Shown: one piece after another, positions 1-7,273 of the stretch | Layout of the letters: every line of letters starts with the position of its first letter | How positions within the stretch are numbered: the stretch's first letter is position 1 | Assembly (NCBI GenBank): GCA_017527155.1 | Contig: JAFXQI010000024.1 | Coordinates: 1-34,590 of the forward strand | Reading direction: 5' to 3' | DNA length: 34,590 nt | From: Kiritimatiellia bacterium | Lineage (GTDB): Bacteria; Verrucomicrobiota; Kiritimatiellia; CAIQIC01; Lenti-01 | Notes under the pieces: generated by a model | Database searches by the model: none | What the model was told of the DNA's origin: nothing | What the model saw: the letters and a program-made list of their open reading frames with translations, nothing else | Translations under genes and position numbers: made by a program

Positions 1-27
1 CTCCAGATACGCCGCCGGCTTCTTCAT
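1..27 (-). CDS. Start of an unknown gene, cut by the window edge
   Basis: Only nine codons are visible, reading MKKPAAYLE. The ATG overlaps the stop codon of the DUF1016 gene as ATGA, and a strong Shine-Dalgarno (AAGGAGGGG, 4 nt before the ATG) precedes it, so this is very likely a translationally coupled second gene of the same operon. The 17 bases covering this start and leader are identical to those at the start of the DUF1016 gene. The opening residues would fit a PIN-domain toxin (those often begin with a short basic stretch followed by YLE and T), but nine residues cannot decide this. Confidence 0.5.
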
Positions 28-1232
28 GCCGCCCCTCCTTCGTGTGCCCGTTTGCTCGTTGCATCGTTGCATCGTTGGATCGTTTGCACACCATAGGCGT
101 CCTGCCCGTGGCCGCTCCGCCGGCCACGTTCCCCTTTTCCCTTTCCAGGGCGCGCAACGCTCCCCTTCCCGTACCTCGCCCGCTCCTCCCCGATTTGCAG
201 CAACAGCGTCTGCCGTTGCCGCGCCACCTCGTCGGTCAGCTCCTCCGGCGTCGGCAGCTGCAACTGGTACTTCGACGCGAACAACCGCTCGTTCCCGTGC
301 AGGATCGAATATCTTGCGATGTCCGGGTCCGTGTCCGCGCACAGCACGATGCCGATGGTCGGATTGTCGTCCGGACGCTTCACGAGCTCGTCGAACATCC
401 GCACGTACATGTCCATCTGCCCCACGTCCTGGTGGGTGATCCGCCCCATCTTCAGGTCGATCAGGAAGAAACACTTGAGGATGAAGTTGTAGAACACCAG
501 ATCGACGAAATAATCCTTGCACTCCGTCCGGATGAGCCGCTGGCTTTCCACGAACGCGAACCCCTTGCCCAGTTCCAGCAGGAACTCCTGCAGGTGGTCG
601 AGAATGCCCTTTTCCAGGTCGTCCTCCACCAGACCCCGGTTTCCCTGGAGCCCGATGAACTCCAGCACCGACGGATTCTTGATGAACTCCAGCCGATCCC
701 GCTGGAACGCTGCCGTCTTCTCCTTCATCTCCTCGACCACCGGCAAGCGGTCCGCCTGCGACGCCAGCAACCGCTGGCAATACTGCGTGGCGATGTTCCG
801 GTCCAGCGTCCGCACGCTCCACCCCTCGTTCGACGCCTCCTGCATGTACCACTCCCGCACCTTCGGCTCCCCCACGCGCATCAGCAGCCGGAAATGCGAC
901 CACGTCAGATTTGGCACACGCGTGTGCAAAATCTTCAAGTCATTGAACATCAAGTAGAAACGCCTGTAGTCAGCCAATGCCCGTGCCGAATAGCCCGCGC
1001 CGTATTCCGCTTGGAGCGCCACCGACAGCCCGGCAATGGCCCCCGTGCCGTACTCGGCGCGGTCCTCTCCCCCCTGTTCCTCCTCGACGATCCGCCGCCC
1101 GATTTTCCAGTTGTGCTCCAGTTGCACCGCCGCCACTCCGGCATAAACCGCCCGCCGCGCCTCCTCGATGATGCCCCGGACATCCGCCAGCAACTTCTCC
1201 CCCCGTCCCGCCATTTGTCTCTCACGCGTCAT
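24..1232 (-). CDS. DUF1016/YhcG-family PD-(D/E)XK nuclease-like protein
   Basis: This 402-residue protein matches the DUF1016 (YhcG) family: an N-terminal helical region with a helix-turn-helix feel (residues 10-150, including the WSHFRLLMRV stretch) and a C-terminal PD-(D/E)XK nuclease core around residues 215-305. The core shows D244 in YFVDLVFYN and the IDLK motif at 258-261. Members often lie in variable defence or toxin-antitoxin regions and some have been linked to DNA nuclease activity; the role here is unproven. The start at 1232 is chosen because AAGGAGGGG lies 4 nt upstream; the frame stays open further upstream to 1304 without a comparable site. After about residue 350 the protein continues into a basic tail of some 50 residues that is encoded partly by a tandem simple repeat (50-88) and looks like intergenic sequence captured by the reading frame. 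The stop overlaps the start of the next gene. Confidence 0.88.
   Translation of the reverse strand: MTRERQMAGRGEKLLADVRGIIEEARRAVYAGVAAVQLEHNWKIGRRIVEEEQGGEDRAEYGTGAIAGLSVALQAEYGAGYSARALADYRRFYLMFNDLKILHTRVPNLTWSHFRLLMRVGEPKVREWYMQEASNEGWSVRTLDRNIATQYCQRLLASQADRLPVVEEMKEKTAAFQRDRLEFIKNPSVLEFIGLQGNRGLVEDDLEKGILDHLQEFLLELGKGFAFVESQRLIRTECKDYFVDLVFYNFILKCFFLIDLKMGRITHQDVGQMDMYVRMFDELVKRPDDNPTIGIVLCADTDPDIARYSILHGNERLFASKYQLQLPTPEELTDEVARQRQTLLLQIGEERARYGKGSVARPGKGKGERGRRSGHGQDAYGVQTIQRCNDATSKRAHEGGAA
50..88. repeat. Short tandem GTTGCATC-type repeat in the 3' end of the DUF1016 gene
   Basis: Imperfect tandem units (GTTGCATC, GTTGCATC, GTTGGATC, flanked by GTTTGC) lie within the last codons of the DUF1016 gene and encode part of its unusual C-terminal tail. 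The unit is 8 bp, so successive copies are read in different frames. Confidence 0.6.
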
Positions 1233-1517
1233 GCCGCCCCTCCTTCCGGCTTCCGTCCGTTCGCAAGAAAAACCTTCCCCATCCCCTCTTCCCCCATTGT
1301 GCATTCAGCACTCATCATTCTGCATTGCGCACACACCCCTCCCGCCCCCCCGGACCACACCCATTGCAACCTGTTGCCGACCAACGTCATTCAACCGGCT
1401 CCGGGCTCGTAATATGTGTTCCTGCCATACCACATAGCATGGTGTATCTTACCCCCTCCTCCCCCCGCCCTCAACCCCAAAATCCTGGGATTCCGCCCAA
1501 CCATTTTCCACCCACAT

Positions 1518-1586
1518 GGTCGCGCGGAAGCGCGCCCCTCCCGCTGCGCTCTCCACGGGGAGGGACGCGCTTCTGCGCGTCCGCGG
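1518..1586 (-). repeat. Hairpin-pair repeat C, copy 1
   Basis: Two adjacent hairpins, one around GGTCGCGCGGAAGCGCGCCC and one around GGACGCGCTTCTGCGCGTCC, are separated by about 25 bp. The same unit is at 3867-3935 and, reverse-complemented, at 19141-19207; parts are at 7145-7173 and 27178-27199. Orientation is given relative to the 19141 copy. Confidence 0.8.
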
Positions 1587-1641
1587 CGGAACAGCTGGAG
1601 CGGGTCAAGAAATAGTGCAGCTCCTGTTTCGCCTTCCAGAC

Positions 1642-1710
1642 GGTGGGGCGAGCTCTCCGAGCGAGCCGTTCCCTGCGCCTCTGCGGCTCGCTCGGAGTGC
1701 TCGCCCCACC
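1642..1710. repeat. Long inverted repeat B, copy 1
   Basis: GGTGGGGCGAGCTCTCC with its near-perfect inverted partner ending at 1710. One arm carries a mismatch (GTGCTCG for GAGCTCG). It is related to 3991-4059 and to the perfect copy at 13425-13484. Confidence 0.8.
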
Positions 1711-1857
1711 GGGTCCCTGCCACGGGGCGGCCACAGTATTTCCCAACCCGCTCGAGCGACACAATGGATTGATGCAACGCCACTTCTGGCTCCCGCTCAA
1801 GGCGCAAGGGCAACCATGCCTCCGCGCATCTCCGCCACCCTCCTCCGGCATCCCTGC

Positions 1858-1887
1858 CACCGGCGGGCAGGGACTGCCCGCCCTACC
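1858..1887. repeat. Palindromic repeat A, copy 1
   Basis: CACCGGCGGGCAGGGACTGC followed by CCGCCCTACC, a GC-rich palindrome centred on GGGCAGGGACTGCCC. Copies are at 4208-4237 and 27051-27080. Similarity to the third copy extends about 30-40 bp to each side (CATCTCCGCC and ACGGCAAATCGCA-like flanks). Confidence 0.8.
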
Positions 1888-1962
1888 CCTCCCTTCCCAC
1901 GGCAAATCGCACGCCTTTCGCCTGGCCATTCCTTGCATGCTTTCCCCCCTCCCCGCCCCACC

Positions 1963-3144
1963 TTACTGCTTTGGGAAAAGCCGATCCAGAAACCCCTCCA
2001 CCGAACAGCGTTCCACGCCCGGTGCCAGGGTCGGGGCCATCGCCGCACCCGGCACCGGCCGGTGGACCAGGTGCATCGACACCTCCCCCGCCTCGCCGCC
2101 CAGGGCCGCCGCGAGCCTCCGCATGCCCGTTGCCATCGACGGCAGCGGCGTCGCCGTCGCCTTGCATTCCGCGAGCGCCAGCCGTCCCTCCCCCGGCGAG
2201 ACCAGCAAATCGACCTCCAAGCCCTGCTCGTCGCGGAAATAATACACCTCGCCGGGCAACCCCGCCGCGGACTGGGCCTTCAGGACCTCCGCCAGCACGA
2301 AACCCTCGAACACGGCCCCCGCGAACGGCGACGCCGCCAATTCCGCCGCCGAACGGATGCCCAGCAGATGGCACGCGAGCCCCGAATCGGCAAAATACAC
2401 CTTCGGGGTCTTCACCAACCGTTTCCCCGCGTTCCGGTAGTACGGCGGCACCCGCATCACGATTCCCGTCGTCTCCAGCACATCCAGCCAATACCCCAGG
2501 GTGGGGACCGACACCCCCAGCGGGGCCGCCATCGCCGTCTTGTTGAGCATCTGCCCGTGCCGGGTCGCCAGCAACCGGACGAAACGCTGGAAGGCCCCCA
2601 AATCCCGCACCGCCAGCACGTTCCTCACGTCCCGCTCCAGATACGTCTGCACGTACGACGAAAACCACAACCCCGCCGCCTCCGGCCCCGCCGCCAACGC
2701 CTCCGGATACCCGCCCGCGAACGGCGATACCAGCGGCGATTCCCGCACCGAAAACGGCGGCAGGCGCAGGATGGCCGCCCGCCCGGCCATCGATTCCCCG
2801 ACACCGCCCATCAGCGACGACTCCTGCGACCCCGTCAGGATCCACCGCCCCTTCTCCTCCGGCGCCGCGTCGATCCGCGTCCGGATGTAGGCGAACAACT
2901 CCGGCGCATGCTGGATTTCGTCGATGATGGCCGGCAACGCCAGCGAATCGAGGAACCCGCGGGGATCGGACTTCACCGCCAACCGCGTGTCCGGATCCTC
3001 CAGCAACACGTATGCCGCCCCCGGCAACGCATGCCGCAACAGGCAGGTCTTCCCCGAGCGCCGCGGCCCCGTCACCACCACGGCCGGAAAGTGCTTCAGC
3101 GCCCGTGCAAGGCACCCTTCGATTTCCCTGTGAACGTATTTCAT
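1963..3144 (-). CDS. AAA-family ATPase with DUF4143 domain
   Basis: This 393-residue protein has the usual length and layout of the DUF4143 ATP-binding family. The N-terminal AAA_14 domain carries Walker A GPRRSGKT (26-33), Walker B IIDE (73-76) and a sensor-like WILTGSQ (101-107). A linker with YLERDV follows, then the C-terminal DUF4143 domain with a PD-(D/E)XK-like core (GLEVDLLV, then ALAECKAT). Such proteins are common in bacteria and archaea, often in mobile or repeat-rich regions, and their cellular role is not settled. The ATG has no convincing Shine-Dalgarno; a TTGACA with a weak -10 places the likely transcript start almost at the ATG. The gene lies between the two copies of the 490-bp repeat. 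Confidence 0.92.
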   Translation of the reverse strand: MKYVHREIEGCLARALKHFPAVVVTGPRRSGKTCLLRHALPGAAYVLLEDPDTRLAVKSDPRGFLDSLALPAIIDEIQHAPELFAYIRTRIDAAPEEKGRWILTGSQESSLMGGVGESMAGRAAILRLPPFSVRESPLVSPFAGGYPEALAAGPEAAGLWFSSYVQTYLERDVRNVLAVRDLGAFQRFVRLLATRHGQMLNKTAMAAPLGVSVPTLGYWLDVLETTGIVMRVPPYYRNAGKRLVKTPKVYFADSGLACHLLGIRSAAELAASPFAGAVFEGFVLAEVLKAQSAAGLPGEVYYFRDEQGLEVDLLVSPGEGRLALAECKATATPLPSMATGMRRLAAALGGEAGEVSMHLVHRPVPGAAMAPTLAPGVERCSVEGFLDRLFPKQ

Positions 3145-3181
3145 GCCATCCGTCCTATCCCACCCGCCCCTTCCCTGTCAA
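3145..3181 (-). promoter_or_regulatory. Candidate promoter of the ATPase gene
   Basis: On the minus strand TTGACA (3181-3176) is followed after 18 nt by TAGGAC (3157-3152), and the ATG lies 7 nt after that. If used, the transcript would start at or next to the ATG. The -35 is perfect but the -10 matches consensus at only three of six positions. Confidence 0.4.
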
Positions 3182-3263
3182 CATGTTTTTGAGAATCCTA
3201 AACTTGAACTTTTTATTTCTCAAATCCAGACGACATCCAAGGGCCTTGCCCCCCAATGTTTCT

Positions 3264-3402
3264 CCCGCCCGCGCAGCGGGCGCCCCGCAACCTCGTCTCT
3301 CGTCACTCGTCTCTCGTCACTGCGCCCGCGCACGCGGGCGCCCCGCATCTTTTCACTTGTCACTTTTCACTTTTCACTGCGCGCGCAGCGCGCCGGCGCC
3401 GC
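3264..3402. repeat. Repeat E: GCGGGCGCCCC hairpins joined by TCGTCTCTCGTCAC runs
   Basis: CCCGCGCAGCGGGCGCCCCGC hairpin-like units are separated by the tandem CTCGTCTCTCGTCACT, and further right by TTTTCACT/TGTCACT runs, followed by another GCGCGCGCAGCGCGC hairpin. A second copy is at 4338-4418. The region overlaps the 3' end of the 71-codon remnant at 3367. Confidence 0.7.
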
Positions 3403-3582
3403 GCCCCCAATCCTCCCCCCATGGAACCGCAACCGCCCCGCTTTCAGCTCCTTTGCAACCCCGTCCGCATCTCCCCTGAACGGCCGTCCCCCTGCATCCA
3501 GCACGCACGTCCCCGCCGTCTCCGGCGGAAGCACCGCCACGACCCGCCTTAGGACCTCGGCCTGGAATCCGGTGACAGCCAT
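3367..3582 (-). pseudogene. Short frame, possibly a decayed nucleotidyltransferase-like gene
   Basis: A 71-codon frame begins MAVTGFQAEVLRRVVAV, overlapping the end of the preceding 74-codon gene by 34 bp. The first 20 or so residues look like a real N-terminus and recall AbiEii-type nucleotidyltransferases, whose first helix has a similar FxxxVLR pattern before a GG motif. The rest runs into repeat E and ends in low-complexity alanine/arginine sequence. I read it as a truncated remnant of the second gene of a two-gene unit. The family link is weak inference. Confidence 0.3.
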
Positions 3583-3773
3583 TTCCTGATTTCTCCCGCC
3601 CGCCGGTACGCCGCCAAATTCCCGTTGCGCTCGATGGCCGACAGCACCTGCTCCAGCTGGCGCTCGCTCCGCGGATGGAGCACGTCCCCCATGGACCAAA
3701 GACACGTCGCCCGGCAGTCTTCCACGACCGCCCGGTATTCCGGCGACTCCGCAATTTCCGCGACGTTTTTCAT
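3549..3773 (-). CDS. Hypothetical 74-residue protein
   Basis: The sequence looks like a genuine small protein: mixed helices with few low-complexity runs, including SPEYRAVVEDCRATCLW (9-25) and RNGNLAAYRRAGEIRKWL (49-66). The helix pattern AIxRNGxxxxYRRAGxIRxWL would suit a small antitoxin-like or regulatory protein, but I do not recognise a named family. A GAGCGG stretch 5 nt before the ATG may serve as ribosome binding site. Its partner downstream appears broken, and the composite repeat copy 2 begins only 33 bp upstream, so this may be the surviving part of a disrupted cassette. Confidence 0.55.
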   Translation of the reverse strand: MKNVAEIAESPEYRAVVEDCRATCLWSMGDVLHPRSERQLEQVLSAIERNGNLAAYRRAGEIRKWLSPDSRPRS

Positions 3774-3866
3774 CTTTCCGCTCCGACACGCCCCACCCTA
3801 CCCCATCCTCCCCCCGCCCTCAACCCCAAAATCCTGGGATTCCGCCCAACCATTTTCCACCCACAT

Positions 3867-3935
3867 GGTCGCGCGGAAGCGCGCCCCTCCCGCTGCGCTC
3901 TCCACGGGGAGGGACGCGCTTCTGCGCGTCCGCGG
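3867..3935 (-). repeat. Hairpin-pair repeat C, copy 2
   Basis: Same unit and orientation as 1518-1586, inside composite copy 2; identical over the two hairpins. Confidence 0.8.
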
Positions 3936-3990
3936 TGGAACGGCTGGAGCGGGTCAAGAAATAGTGCAGCTCCTGTTTCGCCTTCCAGAC

Positions 3991-4059
3991 GGTAGGGCTA
4001 GCTCTCCGAGAGAGCCGTTCCCTGCGCCTCTGCGGCTCGCACGGAGTGCTCGCCCCACC
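3991..4059. repeat. Long inverted repeat B, copy 2
   Basis: A degenerate copy of element B. Both arms carry changes (CTAGCTC, GAGAGAGCC, GCACGGAGTG) that weaken the pairing compared with 13425-13484. Confidence 0.75.
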
Positions 4060-4207
4060 GGGTCCCTGCCACGGGGCGGCCACAGTATTTTTTCAACCCG
4101 CTCGAGCGACACAATGGCTTGATGCCAAGCCACTTCTGGCTCCCGCTCAAGGCACAAGGGCAACCATGCCTCCGCGCATCTCCGCCACCCTCCTCCGCCA
4201 TCCCCGG

Positions 4208-4237
4208 CACCGGCGGGCAGGGACTGCCCGCCCTACC
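4208..4237. repeat. Palindromic repeat A, copy 2
   Basis: The palindrome centred on GGGCAGGGACTGCCC is identical to copy 1 over its 30 bp. Confidence 0.8.
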
Positions 4238-4337
4238 CCTCCCTTCCCACGGCAAATCGCACGCCTTTCGCCTGGCCATTCCTTGCACGCTTTCCCGTTC
4301 CCCTTCCACCTTCTCCCTCCCATTCTCCCTCATCCAT

Positions 4338-4418
4338 CCCGCCCGCGCAGCGGGCGCCCCGCAAACTCGTCTCTCGTCACTCGTCTCTCGTCACTGCGCC
4401 CACGCAGCGGGCGCCCCC
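4338..4418. repeat. Repeat E, copy 2
   Basis: CCCGCCCGCGCAGCGGGCGC and its variant near 4400 flank the same CTCGTCTCTCGTCACT tandem seen at 3264-3347. The region lies just upstream of fumC. Confidence 0.7.
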
Positions 4419-4427
4419 ACTTGCCTA

Positions 4428-4464
4428 TGGACGCCGCCCCCCCTTCCGCGGTAAGGTCGCATCC
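4428..4464 (+). promoter_or_regulatory. Candidate promoter of fumC
   Basis: TGGACG (4428-4433), an 18-nt spacer and TAAGGT (4452-4457) are followed 7 nt later by the fumC ATG. The boxes are weak. The arrangement is listed because it repeats the TAnnnn-N7-ATG spacing seen at three other genes lacking a Shine-Dalgarno. Confidence 0.3.
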
Positions 4465-5865
4465 ATGAGCACGACCCGACAACCGACCTTCCGTACCGAA
4501 ACCGACTCCATGGGCCCCCGCCAGGTCCCCGCCGACGCCCTCTACGGCGCGCAGACCTCGCGCTCGCTGGAGAACTTCCCCTTCGGCGAGCGCCTGCCGA
4601 TGGCCGTCATCCGCGGCATGGCCCTCCTCAAGCAGGCCGCGGCCGATGCCAACCGCGCCGCCGGCCGCCTCTCCCCCGACAAGGCGGACGCCATCGCCGC
4701 CGCCTGCGACGACGTCCTCTCCGGCCGCCTCGACGGCGAATTCCGCCTCCCCGTCTACCAGGCCGGCTCCGGTACCTCTTCGCACATGAACCTCAACGAG
4801 GTCCTCGCCAACCTCGCCAACGAACGCCTCGGCGGCCGGCGCGGCGCCAAGTCCCCCGTCCATCCGAACGACCACGTGAACATGGGCCAGTCCACCAACA
4901 ACATGTTCCCCTCCGGCGCGAAGGTCGCCGCCGTGCTGGCCCTGCCGGACGTCCGCAAGGCGCTCGACGGTCTCGCCGCCGCCCTCCGCCGCAAGGCCCG
5001 CGCCTTCGCCCGCGTCCTCAAATCCGGTCGCACCCACTTGCAGGATGCCGTCCCCGTGACGCTCGGCCAGGAGTTCGCGGCGTGGGCGACGGCCGTATCG
5101 CACGCCTCGGACCGCCTCAAGCGCGGCGGCGAATCGCTTCTCGAACTCGGCGCCGGCGGCAACGCGGTCGGTACCGGCCTGAACACCGGGCCGACCTTCC
5201 GCCGCGACCTCGTCGCCGCCCTCCGCCGCCGCACCGGCCTCCGCTTCCGTACCGCGGACAACGGCCTGCAAATCACGCAGTTCCTGACCGACTTCGCCGC
5301 CCTCTCCGGCGCCGTCCGCTGCGCCGGGCTCGACATCCAGCAGATCGCGAACAACCTGCGCCTCCTCTCCTCCGGCCCCCATACCGGGCTCGGCGAGATC
5401 GCCCTTCCGCCCGTCGAACCCGGCTCCAGCATCATGCCGGGCAAGGTCAACCCTTCCGTATGCGAGGCCGTCAACATGGCCATGATGCAGATCCAGGGCC
5501 TCGACCACGCCGTCGCCCTCGCCTGCGGCGCCGGGCAGCTCGAACTGAACACCCACATGCCGCTCGTCGCCGCCGACGTCCTCCGCGAACTCGACCTCCT
5601 GCGCGATGCCGCCCGCCTCCTCGCCGGTTCCTGCGTTGCCGGCATCACCGCCCGCCCCGACCGCTGCCGCCGCAACCTCGAATGGAGCGCCGGGCTGGCG
5701 ACGATCCTCAACCCCCGCCTCGGCTACGACCGCGTCGCCGCCCTCGTCAAGGAATCCCTCGCGCGCAACCTCACCCTCAAGCAGCTCGCGCTCGAAAAAG
5801 GCCTCCTGACCGAGCGCGAATACGCCGACCTGCTGGCCCATTCCACCGGACCGAACCTCCCGTGA
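4465..5865 (+). CDS. fumC: Class II fumarate hydratase
   Basis: This 466-residue protein has the normal length of class II fumarases, which interconvert fumarate and malate in the TCA cycle. Family landmarks are present: the superfamily signature GSSIMPGKVNP (320-330) with the catalytic serine loop, GRTHLQDA (188-195) with the usual active-site His-191, and the substrate region GSGTSSHMN (101-109) and VNMGQSTN (138-145). The substitution of THxN-type residues by SSHMN and GQSTNN differs from the Escherichia coli enzyme and slightly recalls aspartate ammonia-lyases, so aspartase is the main alternative; fumarase is preferred on overall pattern. There is no clear ribosome binding site. The stop overlaps the GTG of the next gene as GTGA, which indicates translational coupling. 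Confidence 0.88.
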   Translation: MSTTRQPTFRTETDSMGPRQVPADALYGAQTSRSLENFPFGERLPMAVIRGMALLKQAAADANRAAGRLSPDKADAIAAACDDVLSGRLDGEFRLPVYQAGSGTSSHMNLNEVLANLANERLGGRRGAKSPVHPNDHVNMGQSTNNMFPSGAKVAAVLALPDVRKALDGLAAALRRKARAFARVLKSGRTHLQDAVPVTLGQEFAAWATAVSHASDRLKRGGESLLELGAGGNAVGTGLNTGPTFRRDLVAALRRRTGLRFRTADNGLQITQFLTDFAALSGAVRCAGLDIQQIANNLRLLSSGPHTGLGEIALPPVEPGSSIMPGKVNPSVCEAVNMAMMQIQGLDHAVALACGAGQLELNTHMPLVAADVLRELDLLRDAARLLAGSCVAGITARPDRCRRNLEWSAGLATILNPRLGYDRVAALVKESLARNLTLKQLALEKGLLTEREYADLLAHSTGPNLP

Positions 5866-6914
5866 CCGCACGCGGCGCCAGGCGCGGCCGCCCCCCCCGG
5901 GCGGCACCGTGGGCCACGCGCCCGCTGGCCGATACCGGCCTGCCGCCGCGCATCCTCGCCGTCCTCCGCGCCGCCGGATGCCGCACCTGCGGCGACTGGG
6001 CCGCCGCTCCCGCCGCCGCCGATTCCCCCAAACTCCCCGACGCCGACCGCGCCTGGACCCGCCGCATCGCCGCCGCCCTCGCCCCCCTGGCCCGCGGCAA
6101 ATTGGAACCGATGCCTTTCTCCCGCTGGCTTTCGACCCTCCTCCCCGACCGCTGGCACGCCGCCCTCTCCCACCGCCGCGCCCTCGATGCCGAAGGCGCC
6201 GCCCCCGCCCTCCACGACATCCCCCTCGCCCGCGTCGGCGCCGCCCTCGGCATCACCCGCGAACGCGCCCGCCAGCTCCTCGACCTCTCCCGCGCCTTTC
6301 TCGCCGCCCCCCTCGCCCAGGTCCTCGCCGCCCCCCTCTACGACGCCGCGCGCACCGCTCTCGACGCCGCCGGCGGCGCCCTCTCCCCCGCCGAATGGCT
6401 CCAAGCCGCCGGCGACTCTCCCCTCTGGGCCGATGTCTCCCCGGCGGGGGCCCTCCTCGTCCTCCACGACGCCGCCCCCGCCCGCATCGTCCTCCACCGC
6501 GGTCTCTTCGCGTCCATCCCCCCCGACGCCCTCGACGCCCTCGACACCCGCCTCCGCGACGCCCTCCGCCAGGCCGGCGGACTCCTCCCCCTCGCCACGA
6601 TTCCCGGCGCCCCGCCCGCCCTCTACAACCGCCTCGCGCAGATCCTCCCCGGCGTCCTGGTCCTCCGTGACGGCCGCGGCGGCCTCCTCGACCGCGATGC
6701 TCCCCGCCTCCTGCGCGAAATCCTCCTTGCCCGCGGCCCCCTCCGCCTCGATGCCATCACCGCCGCCTACAACGCCCTTGCCTGTCCCGCCAGCCAGCGC
6801 GGAATCGGCCTCGTCCGCCAGTGGCTCCTCGCCGACCCCGCCGTCCGCCGCCCCGCCCCCAACCTCTACGCCCTCGCCCCCGGCTACCAACCCACCCTCT
6901 TCGCCTCCCCTTGA
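5862..6914 (+). CDS. Protein with RNA polymerase alpha-CTD-like and sigma region 4-like segments
   Basis: A 350-residue protein starting at GTG 5862, overlapping the fumC stop. Residues 23-75 (TGLPPRILAVLRAAGCRTCG and on) resemble the helix-hairpin-helix fold of the RNA polymerase alpha C-terminal domain. Residues 117-147 contain LARVGAALGITRERARQLLD, which closely resembles the recognition helix-turn-helix of sigma-70 region 4 (compare [19 protein letters not shown] in the RpoD of this window). The C-terminal half, including LRDALRQAGGLLPLATI and LLREILLARGPLRLDAI, looks like two further winged-helix units. No sigma region 2 is present, so it cannot act alone as a sigma factor. It is more likely a DNA-binding regulator or RNA polymerase-associated protein. 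Composition is extremely Ala/Pro/Leu-rich, which makes remote similarity harder to judge. Function is not known to me. Confidence 0.75.
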   Translation: MTARGARRGRPPRAAPWATRPLADTGLPPRILAVLRAAGCRTCGDWAAAPAAADSPKLPDADRAWTRRIAAALAPLARGKLEPMPFSRWLSTLLPDRWHAALSHRRALDAEGAAPALHDIPLARVGAALGITRERARQLLDLSRAFLAAPLAQVLAAPLYDAARTALDAAGGALSPAEWLQAAGDSPLWADVSPAGALLVLHDAAPARIVLHRGLFASIPPDALDALDTRLRDALRQAGGLLPLATIPGAPPALYNRLAQILPGVLVLRDGRGGLLDRDAPRLLREILLARGPLRLDAITAAYNALACPASQRGIGLVRQWLLADPAVRRPAPNLYALAPGYQPTLFASP

Positions 6915-6954
6915 TTCATCCCTTTTCTTTCCCTTCCCTCCGCCCCCGCTCCAT

Positions 6955-7016
6955 CATTTGCAATTACGAAAAATCCATACATTTTCCCATTCTTCTCCAC
7001 TATCTTCCCATCCATG
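6955..7016. repeat. Repeat F, copy 1 (about 62 bp, ends in TCCATGAA)
   Basis: The sequence begins CATTTGCAATTACGAAAAAT and ends TCCCATCCATGAA. The same spaced pattern (ATTACG, then TTTTCCCAT, then CTCCAC, then CCATGAA) recurs at 16719-16783 and, more diverged, at 13483-13549. It is AT-richer than its surroundings. Read on the minus strand all three give a similar peptide pattern, FM(D/E)G, then GK or EK, then W or Y and F, but the position and decay favour a noncoding repeat. Confidence 0.65.
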
Positions 7017-7144
7017 AAAAACGCACCCCTTTTTCCCCCATCCCCCCAGCTTGCATAGCGACGGCATCTCCACTGTCGTGTGGCGCCCGGACCGCGCCTC
7101 GGGAACCGCAAGGCTGCAATCCACCAGACGCACACTCTCCCACG

Positions 7145-7173
7145 GCGGACGCGCAGAAGCGCGTCCCTCCCCG
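7145..7173 (+). repeat. Partial hairpin repeat C
   Basis: GCGGACGCGCAGAAGCGCGT followed by CCCTCCCCG matches one half of the element at 19141-19207. Confidence 0.7.
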
Positions 7174-7273
7174 GCGCTTGTGCACAGCCAAACTTGCATC
7201 CACGGTGGCGCCCCGCATGCCAGCCGATGGCGTGGGTGCCGTCTAAAGGACCGCGGAGAACGGCCCAACGGAA

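Larger units (their letters stand above)
1457..1946. repeat. Composite 490-bp direct repeat, copy 1
   Basis: This sequence recurs at 3806-4296 in the same orientation with only about 15-20 differences by eye, including one net base of length change. It is a stack of smaller elements, each of which also occurs alone elsewhere in the window: the GGACGCGCAGAAGCGCGTCC hairpin pair (1518-1586), the GCGAGCTCTCC inverted repeat (1642-1710) and the GGGCAGGGACTGCCC palindrome (1858-1887). No transposase gene lies within it. Confidence 0.9.
1233..1962. other. 730-bp gene-free region filled with repeats
   Basis: No credible gene is seen. From 1296 to 1332 there is an imperfect repeat of GCATTCAGCA/TCATTCTGCA type. 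From 1457 to 1946 lies the first copy of the composite 490-bp repeat, listed separately with its hairpins. The DUF1016 leader occupies the left edge, and the stop of the ATPase gene is 16 bp beyond the right end of the composite repeat. Reading frames that cross this region are alanine/proline/arginine-rich and change partner after each hairpin, as expected for noncoding DNA. Confidence 0.7.
3806..4296. repeat. Composite 490-bp direct repeat, copy 2
   Basis: Second copy of 1457-1946, same orientation, with the same order of sub-elements C (3867-3935), B (3991-4059) and A (4208-4237). Differences cluster in the arms of element B, where copy 2 reads GGCTAGCTC for GGCGAGCTC, and near its centre, where TTTCCC is TTTTTTC. 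Confidence 0.9.
3774..4464. other. 691-bp gene-free region with repeat copies
   Basis: This holds the second composite repeat (3806-4296), then repeat E copy 2 (4338-4418), then a short stretch with the candidate promoter of fumC. No gene is seen. Frames crossing it are shadows built from the hairpin arms. Confidence 0.7.

Noticed and set aside
1457-1946. Composite repeat as an insertion sequence
   Set aside because: There is no transposase frame, no terminal inverted repeats spanning the unit and no clear target duplication. It is a stack of smaller hairpin elements.
4465-5865. Aspartate ammonia-lyase instead of fumarase
   Set aside because: SSHMN and GQSTN resemble aspartases slightly, but the length and the rest of the signature regions fit class II fumarase better. 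The alternative is noted in the entry.
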